Shown: piece by piece, positions 11,092-26,478 of the stretch | Numbering within the stretch: position 1 is the first letter of the stretch | How the letters are laid out: every line of letters starts with the position of its first letter | NCBI GenBank assembly: GCA_944548615.1 | Contig: OX155952.1 | Location: 496,001 to 560,000, forward strand | Origin: Micropterix aruncella | Taxonomy: Eukaryota; Arthropoda; Insecta; Lepidoptera; Micropterigidae | DNA length: 64,000 nucleotides | Direction: 5' to 3' | The notes under the pieces: generated by a model | The model's input: the letters and a program-made list of their open reading frames with translations, nothing else | Databases searched by the model: none | Told to the model about the DNA's origin: nothing | Program-made: the position numbers and the translations under genes

Positions 11092-11976
11092 TCGGGAGCT
11101 AATGGGCCCATGCTGGGTTGGCCACGAAGACCTATTCTGTTCAGGGTCGGTCACACTCACGGGTCAACACTCATCCGACGGCCTCCACGCACGAGGTGCG
11201 AACCTGGGTAGGACTCTGGCCCTGGTCAGTTTCCCCTGGGAATCAAACCTCTGGCGCTCCTGGACGGTCTGCGCACCGTGCGGCGCAAGCCAATCGTTTG
11301 TGCACTCTGACTAACATATTGAGTTGTCAACTACAACGGGCGAGCCCGTCACTACAGGACGTTTTAACGATTAGTCGTTCTATCGACCTGCAGTGAGCGT
11401 AGAAGACTTTGGACTAACAAACCGACGTCTAGCTACGCCACAACCCGTAAGAGACCAACTCCTTACCGCGAGAAAGCCAGGAATTACTTCCCAGCGGCTT
11501 GAGAAACTCGCGCCCTTACTTCCAATTGTGACCAGATTTCTCCGGTCTCTCGATTGGTTCCGAGTTCGATGTCGCTTGCGCGGTCCTCTCCCTTACGAAG
11601 CGGTGAAACGGTGTTTACCGAATCTATCGCGGACCAAGGCGTCCTTTGCCCGGCTCTGAACCGGGATCGGATGGCCAATGGTCATTTCAAGAGCAGTCGC
11701 CGTAAGGTACGCAACCACCCCCGCTCTATAGGAAACAATACAGTTTCCAGACTCCCCCGACTGTTAGTCAGAGTTATGGGATCTAACGGCCCATGTTATT
11801 TCTATGTTAATGTGTAATGCAATCATTGCAAACTATTCATAGGATAGTAAATTTGTTTCGTTTAAATATGTTTTTAAGTTACTAGTATCGTATATTTACT
11901 ATCTGTAAGTTTGCTATAAAATAAAATAAATAAATAAAACTTCCTGCGGGGACGGGTTCGCCCGTTGTAGTTGACA
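11092..11976. repeat. Family A composite: forward start, reversed copy, fragments
   Basis: Bases 11092-11308 are the forward 5' part. At ACTCTGACTAACA (11296-11308) the sequence passes through TATTGAG into a reversed copy (11316-11775), the same junction seen at 102-121. The reversed copy stops at the complementary spot (GTTAGTCAGAGT), followed by a short forward start (GGGATCTAACGGCCCATG). About 140 bp of AT-rich sequence with an (AAAT)n tail to 11937 then leads to the hairpin end of family A at 11938-11976. Confidence 0.7.
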
Positions 11977-13000
<1,024 letters not shown>

Positions 13001-13059
13001 TATATATATTATACACACATATATACATATACATATACATACATACACACATACACATA

Positions 13060-13976
13060 TATGTTACATTATGTTTATGTTATATTATGCATACAATTAA
13101 CACACGTGTGCATAAACATAATGTAGAAAAAGAGAAAAACATTACTTTATTTTATTTTATTTCTTATTTTTCGGAAAACTTTAACATATGTTATACAAAT
13201 CTGCCGATAATCGTTTCCTATGAAATTAACAGATTTCCGCATATTACACATTTGGATTTCGGCATATTACACTTAAAAATTAATTGTAAAATAAACTAAG
13301 TTCATATTAAATATAAAATTAATATAGAAAACCGATGGGAGAGGTAGGGAATTGGAAGTGATTAGGAAGAAGGAGTTAGACGATGGTATGTATATATGTA
13401 TATAGATATAAATAAAGATATAGATAGGTCTTATAATGGATATATAGATACAGATATGTATTGATGTTTATAGATATTTTTAGATATATAATAAATATTT
13501 ATAAATATTTGTAGTAGCTACTGATATGTTGCATGAAATTATGCAGGTATATTATTTCTAAGAGATGATTTGCAGAAGATCATTCTCTGTCCTTGAACGA
13601 CCTATATCGTCAAAAAGCCATTTTTTATATTTTTTTATTGAATAAAATGATACTTTAATTTTTTTATGTCGTCATCAAGACGGTTGAATATTTTGGGTGC
13701 GATAAAGTTTATTTGCCTTTGGGCAAATGATGAATTAACTCGGGGAACGGCATAATTCAAGCCTGCAGATGCTCTTGTAGTTCTGTGTTGCTGGCTTCGT
13801 GGTCGTTTATCTAGGGTTCGATGGAAAGACATGAGTGACTGTTTCACAAACAGCTGGCGTATATCTAACACCCTACTTTCTTGGAATAGCACATTGGAAT
13901 CATATCGAGGGGGCCTTCTATTGATTACCCTCAACAAAAGCTTTTGGGCTTTCACTAGAGGATCCAGATTTTGCAC
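13060..13976 (-). mobile_element. 5'-truncated LINE on the minus strand
   Basis: Residues read from 13976 to 13635 include LDPLVKAQKLLLRVINRRP, VLDIRQLFVKQ and FAQRQINFIAPKIFN. The pattern is the same as in the LINEs at 19.9 and 60.0 kb, placing it in the same Jockey/CR1-group family. The 3' UTR extends left to about 13060, with TTATT-type tracts near 13145, and matches 25860-26330. The catalytic part is missing because of 5' truncation. Confidence 0.8.
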
Positions 13977-13999
13977 ATGCTCCTCACGCTATTATTCCG

Positions 14000-14340
14000 T
14001 GCACCCATAAACCCTGACATAGGGCCATGTAAACCATTACTACCAAACTGTCTATTGATTATTTATTATGATGATTTTTTATGAATTTGTTTTTATTTTC
14101 ACTTTGATATTTATTATTTAACTTGACAATTTGGTACTAACATTCTGTTATAATTAAACAATTATTCAAGACTTTTTGACATATTAATTTGTTTTACTGT
14201 GACTTTTTTTTTAACTTTAATTCTTCATTTTTATTCCAAAACTCAAAAATGTCCGCCTTAACACAAGCTTAGCTGCGTCAGGAGTTAAGGACATATAAAT
14301 TATATCAGTTAGGAGTTAAGGACAGCTAAATTATATGCTA
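14000..14340 (+). repeat. T-rich LINE 3' UTR-like sequence
   Basis: Composition and word use (GTGACTTTTTTTTTAACTTT, ATGTCCGCCTTA) resemble the 3' UTR of the plus-strand LINE at 3.6-4.0 kb. The block AGTTAGGAGTTAAGGACA is partly duplicated near 14280 and 14310. There is no coding sequence. Confidence 0.35.
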
Positions 14341-14450
14341 ACTTACACATTCCGTCTCATAAAGGCAGTTTGTTTTCAATGATGGTTTTATATTTTCCCT
14401 CCGACCAAGTTTCGCATTTCAGTCTCTATTGGCGATTTTAAGTTATAGCG

Positions 14451-16473
<2,023 letters not shown>

Positions 16474-16477
<4 letters not shown>

Positions 16478-16760
16478 AGGTTTATCATATTATCATAATC
16501 ATCAAATGCTTTTTCTTTTAATTTATAATCATTCATTTTAAAATAACGTTTTGCACGGTTGGTTATGGTACCTTAACTAAATCGTGTAAAATATTATTAA
16601 TCCATTTCTTTTTGTTCGATTCCTTGAATTTAAATTTTCAACGAATTGTTCGATTTCAGAAATGTCACATATCTTGACGACGGCTGAGCCGAAATATTGA
16701 TATACATTTTATAAAAATCATTAATATTTAAGAAACACTAATCGCCTATTATTTTCCAGC
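16474..16760 (+). mobile_element. 3' UTR of the Penelope-like element with a hammerhead-like fold
   Basis: AT-rich sequence follows the GIY-YIG stop. At 16669-16704 the order is ATATC, TTGACGA, a CGGC-TGA-GCCG stem-loop, AAATATT and GATAT. It mimics the hammerhead core (CUGAUGA, stem II, GAAA, closing stem) that Penelope-like elements are known to carry. Core bases are altered, so it is either degenerate or a look-alike. Confidence 0.4.
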
Positions 16761-16963
16761 ATTCATTCTCGTCTTTCGCATTGTTGTGTTGCCGCTGTAG
16801 GATAAAGTAGAAAGGTTCGAATACCACAGTAGGAAACCGCAAATACTGAAAGAAGAGAAAACGAAAAAGGCGTGGAGTCGCTCCTGGTCGCCACAGACCA
16901 GATAAGTGCCCTTTCATTATTTTATCATTTCATTTATTTAGTAATAAACATAATTTCAATTTG

Positions 16964-18600
<1,637 letters not shown>

Positions 18601-18605
18601 TGCCT

Positions 18606-18785
18606 CTGCATGACAACGTATAACCACAGATTCCACTGCAAACAGTTGCAAAGCTGCAGGAGTTGCGGCTGGAGACTCTCAGTCACCCACCGTACTTGCC
18701 AGACCTTGCTCCAATAGAGTTTCAATTCAGATCAATCAACAGAGAATTTTACAGCAGTGAAAATAAGCGACTCCCATTAATATGA
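18606..18785 (+). pseudogene. mariner transposase fragment
   Basis: One frame encodes LHDNV, a stop, then QTVAKLQELRLETLS and HPPYLPDLAPIEF before ending at 18785. This matches the mariner-family transposase region holding the second catalytic Asp (usually LHDNARPH) and the third (usually HPPYSPDLAP). The sequence is about 59 codons long, carries an internal stop and lacks both ends and terminal repeats. It lies just before the LINE at 18795. Confidence 0.85.
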
Positions 18786-18794
18786 CAAATCTGC

Positions 18795-20745
18795 ATGGAT
18801 ATAGGGGCTGAACGCGGTCTTTGCCGAGTAAAGCACTGGCTCGATCACAACCTACTTACTTTGAATATAGCTAAAACAAAACATATGACATTCGCCATCA
18901 GTAACATCAATCGCCTCCAAGGTAGTATGCCAAACCTTCACTTACGCGACTGTGTACATGCTGACTACAATTGCCCTTATTGTCCATATACGACTAACGG
19001 GCCCACGATGAGTTGGCCACGATGACCCATGTGTCCAGGGTCGGTCACACTCACGGGTCAACACCCATCCGACGGCCTCCTCGCATGGGGTGCGAGTCCT
19101 GGGTAGGACACTGGGTCAACCAGTCTCCCCTGGGAATCAAACCTCTGGCGCCCCTGGACGGTCTGCGCACCGTGCGGGGTTTGCTCCAATCGGTTGTGCT
19201 CTCCGACTAACAGTCGGGGGAGTCTGGGAACTGTACTGTTTCCTATAGAGCGGGGGTGGTTGCGTACCTTATGGCGACTGCTCTGGAATTGACCATTGGC
19301 CATCCGATCCCGGGTAAGAGGCGGGCAAAGGACGCCTTGGTCCGCGAAGATTGTACGGTCTGCGCACCGTGCGGGGTTTGCTCCAATCGGTTGTGCTCTC
19401 CGTTTCACCGCTTCATAAGGGAGAGGACCGCGCAAGCGACCTCGAACTCGGTACCAATCGAGAGACCGGAGAAATCTGGTCACAATTGGAAGTGAGGGCG
19501 CGAGTATCTCGAGCCCGCCGGGTTTACTCCTGGCTAACTCGCGGTAAGGCGTTGGACTCTCACGGGTTGTTGACGTAGCTGGACGTAGAATGTACTGTCC
19601 AAAGTCTCTACGTTCACTGCAGGGCGATAGAACGACTAATCGTTAAAACGTCCTGTGGTGACGGGCTCGCCCGTTGTAGTTGACACCGCAAGATGTCCAT
19701 ATACGACTATTGAGAAAGTGAGTAAAATAAAGTACCTTGGAGTTATTGTAGATGATAAGCTCAACTGGAAGGACCATATACAGGGTAGTACTTCATCAAA
19801 AGTCCGCCAACTTATTCACATATTTAAGGTACTAAGGAGTGTAATCTCAAAACCATTATTAATCAAAACCATCTATTACGCTTTACTCAATAGTATACTA
19901 TCATATGGGATCCTAGGATGGGGTGGCGCGTCACTTTCAGCTCTAGATCCCTTAATTAAGGCTCAAAAGTCACTAATTAGGGTAATAAATAAAAAGCCTT
20001 TTAGGTTCTCCAGCGACCACTTATTTAAAGAGTTCCGAGTCCTAGACATACGCCAATTATATGTGAAAGTATCGAAAATATTTTATTACACCCACACAGA
20101 GCGGCATATGATTAAATCTCATACTATCAGAACACGCGCAGTTACAGCCATGCAACATGATGTTCCCCTTATGAAAACTAAATTCGCCCAACGACATTTT
20201 TCTTTTCTAGCTGTCCGACTACACAATAGAAAACATTCGGAATTAAAAGTGAAGTTAGATACCATACGAGGAAGAAAAATTATGACGGAATGATTGATTG
20301 AGCTAGGAAGAAACGAAACGGAGAAATTAGTTAATTATAGTGCTGTATAAGAATACCAAACTACATAAAATTACTACGATTATGTATATGTATAGATTAT
20401 ATGTATAAACGTATATGTATATATGTGTACCCTATGTATATGTGTAGATGTATATGTTTATATGTGTATGTGTATATATGATTATTTAATATTATTATGT
20501 ATATTATGTTACTAAATTATAAGTAGGTATATGTAAAATTTGTGTAAATATAGAGCTACCACGTAAAGCAATGCTACATTATGTCACACTTACCAACTAA
20601 AAAAAAAAGGAAAAAAAGAATACATAAAAGTCTACCTTAGTACGGGCATTACTCCAGCAAGGTAGATTTTAATCTTATTAATCTAGTATGATAAATGTAT
20701 GTGAAATATTAATAAATAAATAAATAAATACATAAATAAATACTT
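18795..20745 (+). mobile_element. LINE with reverse transcriptase palm to C-terminus, split by family A
   Basis: The first part (18795-18996) encodes VKHWLDHNLLTLNIAKTKHM, the segment just after the catalytic box. The second (19694-20292) encodes IKYLGVIVDDKLNWKDHI, YGILGWGGASLSALDPLIK, SLIRVINKKPFRFSS and VLDIRQLYVKVS, ending near 20292. The 3' UTR contains a TCTACCTT/AAGGTAGA stem-loop (20623-20658) and an (AAAT)n tail at 20710-20745. It is the same family as the 59.4-60.8 kb LINE. Without the family A insert the frame is mostly open, so it may have been a fairly young 5'-truncated copy when hit. Confidence 0.85.
18997..19693 (+). mobile_element. Family A copy inserted into LINE coding sequence, 16-bp target duplication
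   Basis: TGTCCATATACGACTA occurs at 18981-18996 and 19694-19709, bracketing 697 bp of family A. Because it interrupts a recognisable reverse transcriptase frame, the boundaries are certain to within a few bases. The right edge is GACACCGCAAGA, identical to the 10.4-kb copy. A 48-bp block is present twice inside it (19158-19205 and 19355-19402). Confidence 0.92.
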
Positions 20746-22990
20746 CTATTAATTAAATACATATTTTTCGTACAAATTTTTTGGCTTTAAATTTTCTTTA
20801 TAGATGAGCAACTTCATAGGGATAGACCCCATATTTAGCCCTGTGATATAGTCTAAGAGAAAAAATGAGAAATTACCTCAGAAACCGAGATGATGAAGTA
20901 TTGCTGGAAAGGCTAGGATAACCACCGAACTTATCCAGAAATGTATCCTATTTACAATGTACCTAAGTGGTATTATAAAGTCGATTATATAGGATATTAA
21001 ATTGCTCGATGCCATAGTACTTATTGGCAACCCTTGTACGCCGGCGACATGCAGGTGGCGCTGATAGCACTATCCGGCGAAACTATAATAATAGCAATTT
21101 ATTAGACCATCTATAATGACATAGATAATGAATGTTTTCTTTTATAAAGAACTGATTGATTAAGAAACATATTATTTAAGTAATGATGGCAATAGTAACA
21201 TTCAATTATTAGTACCATCTATCGCATTTTGTATATAGTGATTAGTTAACTGAAATAATACGGAGAGGTTAGAATGCCATATATTAGTCTATTTGAATAT
21301 TAAAGCCCAAAATTATTACGTATTAAAACCTGTATACTAAATTAAAAATTGTCATATTTTTGTAAATAATATTAAAAGAATAAGAGCTATGATTTCAAAG
21401 TTCGTTTGCTACAATAGTATTATTTTATTTTGAGTAGGATACCGTAACGACGTGTATACAACCCAATTCATTGGTCTACTGATCATAAGAGAAGATTAAT
21501 CATTGTTTGGTGATATAGAAGATTAATCAAGCAATGAGTGTCATCTAGACGTTGCGTTTCGTAGAGAAATCCTAGCTGCCGAAACGTAGTACGACATTGA
21601 GCAATATCATACCCAATAATGAATGGTACGGCCTTTGTTATGTAGAAGTAATGATGATAGAGTGAGTAGCTCGAGTAAGATGTCATACCCAAACCTCCAA
21701 AAAGTCATAAACGCTAATGGAGAATATCGTCACACTAATTAAAATAATCAATAATATGTCAATCTTAGTTCATCTATTATATTAGATATTATATAGACAT
21801 TAATAGACATTAATTATATAGACATTAATTTTATAGACATTAATAGATATAGACATGAATAATTAATTATATAGACATTAATATACATCTTTTATATAGA
21901 CATTATTTTTTTACTAGATGTGTTACTAAAAATAAATAAATAAATAAAATAAAAAATACATTTTAATCCTTCGAGTAGCAGCATAATTTCATGGCAGATC
22001 GCGGCAATTTATTGGAATTTCTTGCAATATCGCCGCGCTCGACAAAAAGTACTATAACTATGGAACTACTATAGCAATCACAAAAAGAATAACTGTGCAA
22101 TGATCGCATTGAAATTTGATATATAGAATATTATTGAAATCTCATTTTGTAAAACAATTAGATAATTATGAATAAATATGAGAAATTCGAAAAAGTGACT
22201 AAAACTCGGCATTTCTAACGTGTACTTGTCTTACGGAAAAATACGGAACCCTATTTAGAAATTGTAAATACTATCGTGATCTTTATTAGATTCTCTATAA
22301 AAGATAATATTTCGTTTTGCATATTTACATACAAAAGTATTTAGATTATGTCATAAAAACCGATAAAAATTATGATGATTTCTCGAATAAAAAAATATCA
22401 TGTTTGACAATGGAATTTTACCAGAAATATCCTAGAATGACCCGCGAAATTATTCTAGAGGCCGTCTATGTATCTATGATAATAATGAGATATTTGGTAT
22501 GGATTTTAGGATGCGTTCGAATTAGAAAATAATACTATTGTGCGCTCCGGGAGCAACCCGCCAATATTGGTCGTTACGTAGTCAACGGTGTTCTGATGTG
22601 CAACCAAATTTGGTCGAGCCGATATTTTTTTGAAAATTATTACTTGAGCACATTAATGTGCCCACACTGTATAAGCATATGTATTAGAAGTATGTTCTCA
22701 TTGCAATACAAATATTTGCGCCGTTTGCGTATCTTCAATATACATACATGATTTAAGTAATTAAACAAAAGGTTATACATAGAAAATTCCGGAAGTAATA
22801 GAAGAATCTAAATAACACTTTGGCCTTCCTTGAGTATGTGTTGCGCACCTCCATCTCTATAATAATAGACTAGTACGTATAAGTGGATTGCCTTGGGAGC
22901 ACGGTAGAAATTAGATGTATACATATAAAAGCAAAATAGTGCGTGACAAATACGGAAAAAATGATCGATATGTACAGGTGTCCAAAAAGG
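20746..22990. other. AT-rich gene-free interval with a short tandem repeat
   Basis: Bases 21786-21905 hold irregular tandem units around ATAGACATTAAT. Blocks near 21028-21075 and 21575-21625 match the unclassified repeat at 12025-12125. The 69-residue frame at 21483-21692 (minus) overlaps that repeat and is not credible as a gene. Confidence 0.45.
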
Positions 22991-22997
22991 GTAGCGG

Positions 22998-23740
22998 CAC
23001 AGTAAATATATGAGCTAAAGCAGTATGGAAACTACGTACAAACGATCGAAACGAACGCACTCACACAGACGCACGCTTCAACAATAATCTAAGCACTTGT
23101 CGCAGTACTGTCAGTCGTGAGTGCCACCAAAGGTATGAATAATCTATACTACTATATACAATTCTTGAGGGCAGTATATGTATGTATGTCTTTCTGTATG
23201 TTTGTTTTGATTTGGCTGAAAAACTGCTGAACCGATTTAGGTAAAACTTCATCAAAGTGTGCCTTAGAATATCAGAATTAAAAAAGGCGTTATTGGGTTC
23301 GTTTGATTTGTCTTGACAAAAACTATAACCTTGTGTGGTGCCCAGGGTCTGCTGATGGAGACGGAAGGTGGCCATAGGAACTCCAAAACTACACACGATA
23401 AACTTGTCATGTTTGGGCTCGTTTGATTTGTCTTGACAAAAACTATAACCTTGTGTGATGCCCAGCATCTGATGATGGACTAACTACCTATCCGCACGCA
23501 GTGTTGGGCATTTTTCTTTTGTGGACGCACTTCTGTGATCGCCGAAACGCTTCATCCGATTGAGCTGAAATTTGGCATGCAGATTGTGGTTGAAATCCGT
23601 CCACCCAGCGTTGGCTCCCGACCAGAGCACTCCTCAACGGTCAACAGCAGAGACCCAAATTTTTGTATACGCATTCAATTATGATAGCTCCTTCCAATGG
23701 GCTTAGTTTCCATACTGCTTTAGCTCATATATTTACTGTG
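22998..23740. mobile_element. Non-autonomous TIR element, 743 bp, 37-bp perfect inverted ends
   Basis: Termini 22998-23034 and 23704-23740 are perfect 37-bp inverted repeats beginning CACAGTAAATATATGAGC. The 7-mer GTAGCGG flanks both sides (22991-22997 and 23741-23747). Inside are two direct copies of about 60 bp with GTTTGATTTGTCTTGACAAA (23297 and 23409) and a CATCCGATTGAGCTGAAATT block shared with repeats at 25.5, 51.6 and 57.1 kb. No transposase is encoded. Superfamily unassigned. Confidence 0.88.
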
Positions 23741-23950
23741 GTAGCGGTGCTTTGTTTTTTTTTATTACTCTGTGGTGCGGTCGCGAGAGCTCAGGGAATT
23801 GTGCCATAGTGCATACCGTTTCTTAGGAAGGTAGTTACTGCAGAGTCGTTCATGGTAGGTCAATGTGCTTTTTGCGAGGAACGTCTAGTATCACAAACAC
23901 CATTTTATCGTTAGTACGAGAAGCCACTGTTTTTCATTTTATATATTTTT

Positions 23951-24545
23951 AAGCTATTGCATAGCTTTTATCGCGGGCTAGGCCAGCGCGGCGACCGAAT
24001 GAAGAAATTTCTTAACGAAAATGAATGATTTTAAACTGATAATTACGTCTAAACGAGTACTGCTTACGATTCGAAAAAAATATATGTTAAACAAGAACAT
24101 TTTCCTAATATTCTTTGATTTGAATATTTTAGATTTTGTTTATAGTAATAGTGTAATTAATTTGTGAAATTAGGTCTAACCGAACACAAAAATGACTACT
24201 ACGCAAATACTGTCTGGCGTATTATTATGAAACCTGCACCATTTTAAAGATAATTTAATTATCTATCTTTTTATCTACGATTTTTTTTCAATAATCCGTT
24301 TTTTTTGCTTTATCGAATAAAAAATTCGTGCGCGGCGCTCTATCGGAAGACGTTTAAATTATTCCGAATCATTTGCTTCCGCAGATGATTCAGAATAATT
24401 TCAACGTTTTCCGATAGAGCACAGTTATCTGATATCAGAAAAAATAAAATAAATAAAATAAATAAATAATTATAATTGCATAAGTTGTTAAAAATGCTAT
24501 GCAATAGCTTTACCGCGGCAGTCCCCGAGTGCCACACGTATTTTT
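23951..24545 (+). mobile_element. Family B element with internal hairpin, full copy
   Basis: It runs from AAGCTATTGCATAGC to GTGCCACACGTA. Near each end is a palindromic word (AGCTATTGCATAGCT and GCTATGCAATAGC). The interior has a 36-bp inverted repeat (24337-24372 and 24385-24420) starting GCTCTATCGGAAGACG. It is flanked by T runs, consistent with insertion into oligo-T. The 65-residue minus-strand frame across it is an artefact. Confidence 0.82.
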
Positions 24546-24667
24546 AAAATTAAATTATTATATCACCTAACATTTTAGCTTATTTTATCATCATTGTAAG
24601 AATGATGATATATTGTAATAATTCACAATATAAGGCATCTTCGGTCCGTAGAGGTTCACAAATCGTT

Positions 24668-25140
24668 TATTTTTTATTTTTTTATTTTATTTATTTAGGT
24701 AAGTAACAGCATGAACTTATAATTAGATACATAATTCTTAAAATAAACATTTTCTTACGCCGATTATAACTTACGCCGTTCGAAATTATTTGAAAAATAT
24801 TTTACAAACTAAATTATGAAACGAAAAATACAATACATCCGTAAATATTTATTAATCAAATGACCGCAAAAGTTGTAGAGTTAACCGCAAATACATACCT
24901 ACATCATACTTATACAACATACATTCAACATAAGTAAAAGGGGATACATATATAAGTTATATTATATTTATACATACATATTACAAATCAATAATTACTG
25001 GCAGTTGTCGCTGCAGCTTCAAGGACGGTTCGTACTGCCGATTTGAAGCTAATTTTGTTTCTACTATAAATGTCAAGCCCTGTGAATTTATCATTATACG
25101 TACGTGGCAATCGGTTTAACTATTGCAAGAGACAACTGAA
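24668..25140 (-). pseudogene. LINE 3' end on the minus strand
   Basis: Minus-strand translation near 25110-24990 gives LNRLPRTYNDKFTGLDI and FKSAVRTVLEAAATTASNY before a stop, a typical LINE C-terminus. AT-rich 3' UTR and an AAATAAA-type tail at 24668-24700 follow leftward. Coding sequence is lost just upstream. Confidence 0.5.
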
Positions 25141-25379
25141 CACTATCCGTTCACAAATATTAAAAAAAAATTGTTGCAACCATACGATTGTGTCCCCCCA
25201 AGACTTTCCCGGCAAGACAACCCCCCCCCCCCCCCCCCGCCGCGCCAACCCAACCACCCACGCGCGCTAATTAGTAGTATTTATAGTATTTTCCGTGGTT
25301 TTAAAATGGTATTTTTACAAAAATGATGGAGTATTTTCCTAAATATTGCATAATTTAAATATTATTTGCGTCGCTTTCA

Positions 25380-25695
25380 TACGAGATATTCCAACCAAAA
25401 TTTCACAACGCGATTTCGGTCTAACAAGTCATCTGTGTACCGAATTTCGAGTTTCTAACTGCAATATTTCGTGGTTGAAGTATAATTAGCGCGCCCTCTG
25501 GATTTCAACCACAAATTTTCGACTCTTGCTAAGACCAAATAAAGCCTGCATGCCAAATTTTAGCTCAATCGGATGAAGCGTTTGGGCGCTATCGTGGAGG
25601 AATACATTCACACACTGAGACACACACACAGTCTGTGTCACATATAGACTTCAGTCTGGAATACTTTCCCTCATCCGGGAAAGTAACAAGGTCAA
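25380..25695. repeat. Dispersed repeat, family C
   Basis: Shares GTGTACCGAATTTC, GCATGCCAAATTTTAGCTC, GAAGCGTTTGGGCGCTAT and ACTTTCCCTCATCCGGGAAA with blocks at 51.5 and 57.1 kb. It ends in a small CTTTCC/GGAAAG hairpin. No coding capacity. Confidence 0.55.
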
Positions 25696-25857
25696 GGAAA
25701 GTAATAGGTTATGATAGCGATCCGACTACTCTTACCTAATTTAATATCAATATGGCGGCTGAAATAACGATGACATAAAAAGCAAAGTGCGGATGCGTAA
25801 TAGGGTTAGACGAAGGTCAACAACGTATTCGGAAAACATACCTTTTACCATACAAAT

Positions 25858-26330
25858 TTATTTTTATTTTATTTTATTTTTTATTTTATTTCTGGAAACA
25901 TACAGCGCATATAATTGACATACTTGTGCATAAACATAATGTAGAAAAAAAGAAAAACATTACGCCGATAATCGTTTCCTAACAGTAACAGATTTCCGCA
26001 TATTAAACATTTGGATTTCAGAATATTACACTTAAAAAATAATTGTAAAATAAACTAAGTTCATATTAAATATAAAATTAATATAGAAATTATTATAGAA
26101 AACCAATAGGAGAAGTAGGGAATTGGAAGTGATTAGGAAGAAAGAGTTAGATGATGGTATGTGTATATGTATATAGATATAAATAAAGATATAGATAGGT
26201 CGTATAGTGGATATATAGATACAGATATTTATTGACGTTTATAGATATTTATAGATATATAATAAATATTTATAGATATTTATAAATATTTGTAGTAGCT
26301 ACTGATATGTTGCATGAAAAGTATATAACT
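25858..26330 (-). repeat. LINE 3' UTR copy, heavily 5'-truncated
   Basis: Bases from the TTATT tract at 25860 to GTTGCATGAAA near 26318 match the 3' UTR of the minus-strand LINE at 13060-13540. No coding part remains. Confidence 0.65.
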
Positions 26331-26478
26331 AAGTACGATAGGTATTAACAAGCTCGTTAGGTGCAATTGATTTGAATATTTTTTTAACGAACGTCGGTTG
26401 GTTGAGGTTGAGAATATCGAAATGAAAATTTACATCAAGTTTAGTGTCACAAAACATTATTGGATGTTTGGTAGTATT

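Noticed and set aside
11220..11260. tRNA B-box-like word (GGTTTGATTCC on the minus strand) in family A
   Set aside because: No paired A box at the right distance and no T-arm pairing; kept only as a remark.
21483..21692. 69-residue minus-strand frame
   Set aside because: Overlaps a dispersed repeat also seen near 12.08 kb and has no recognisable motif.
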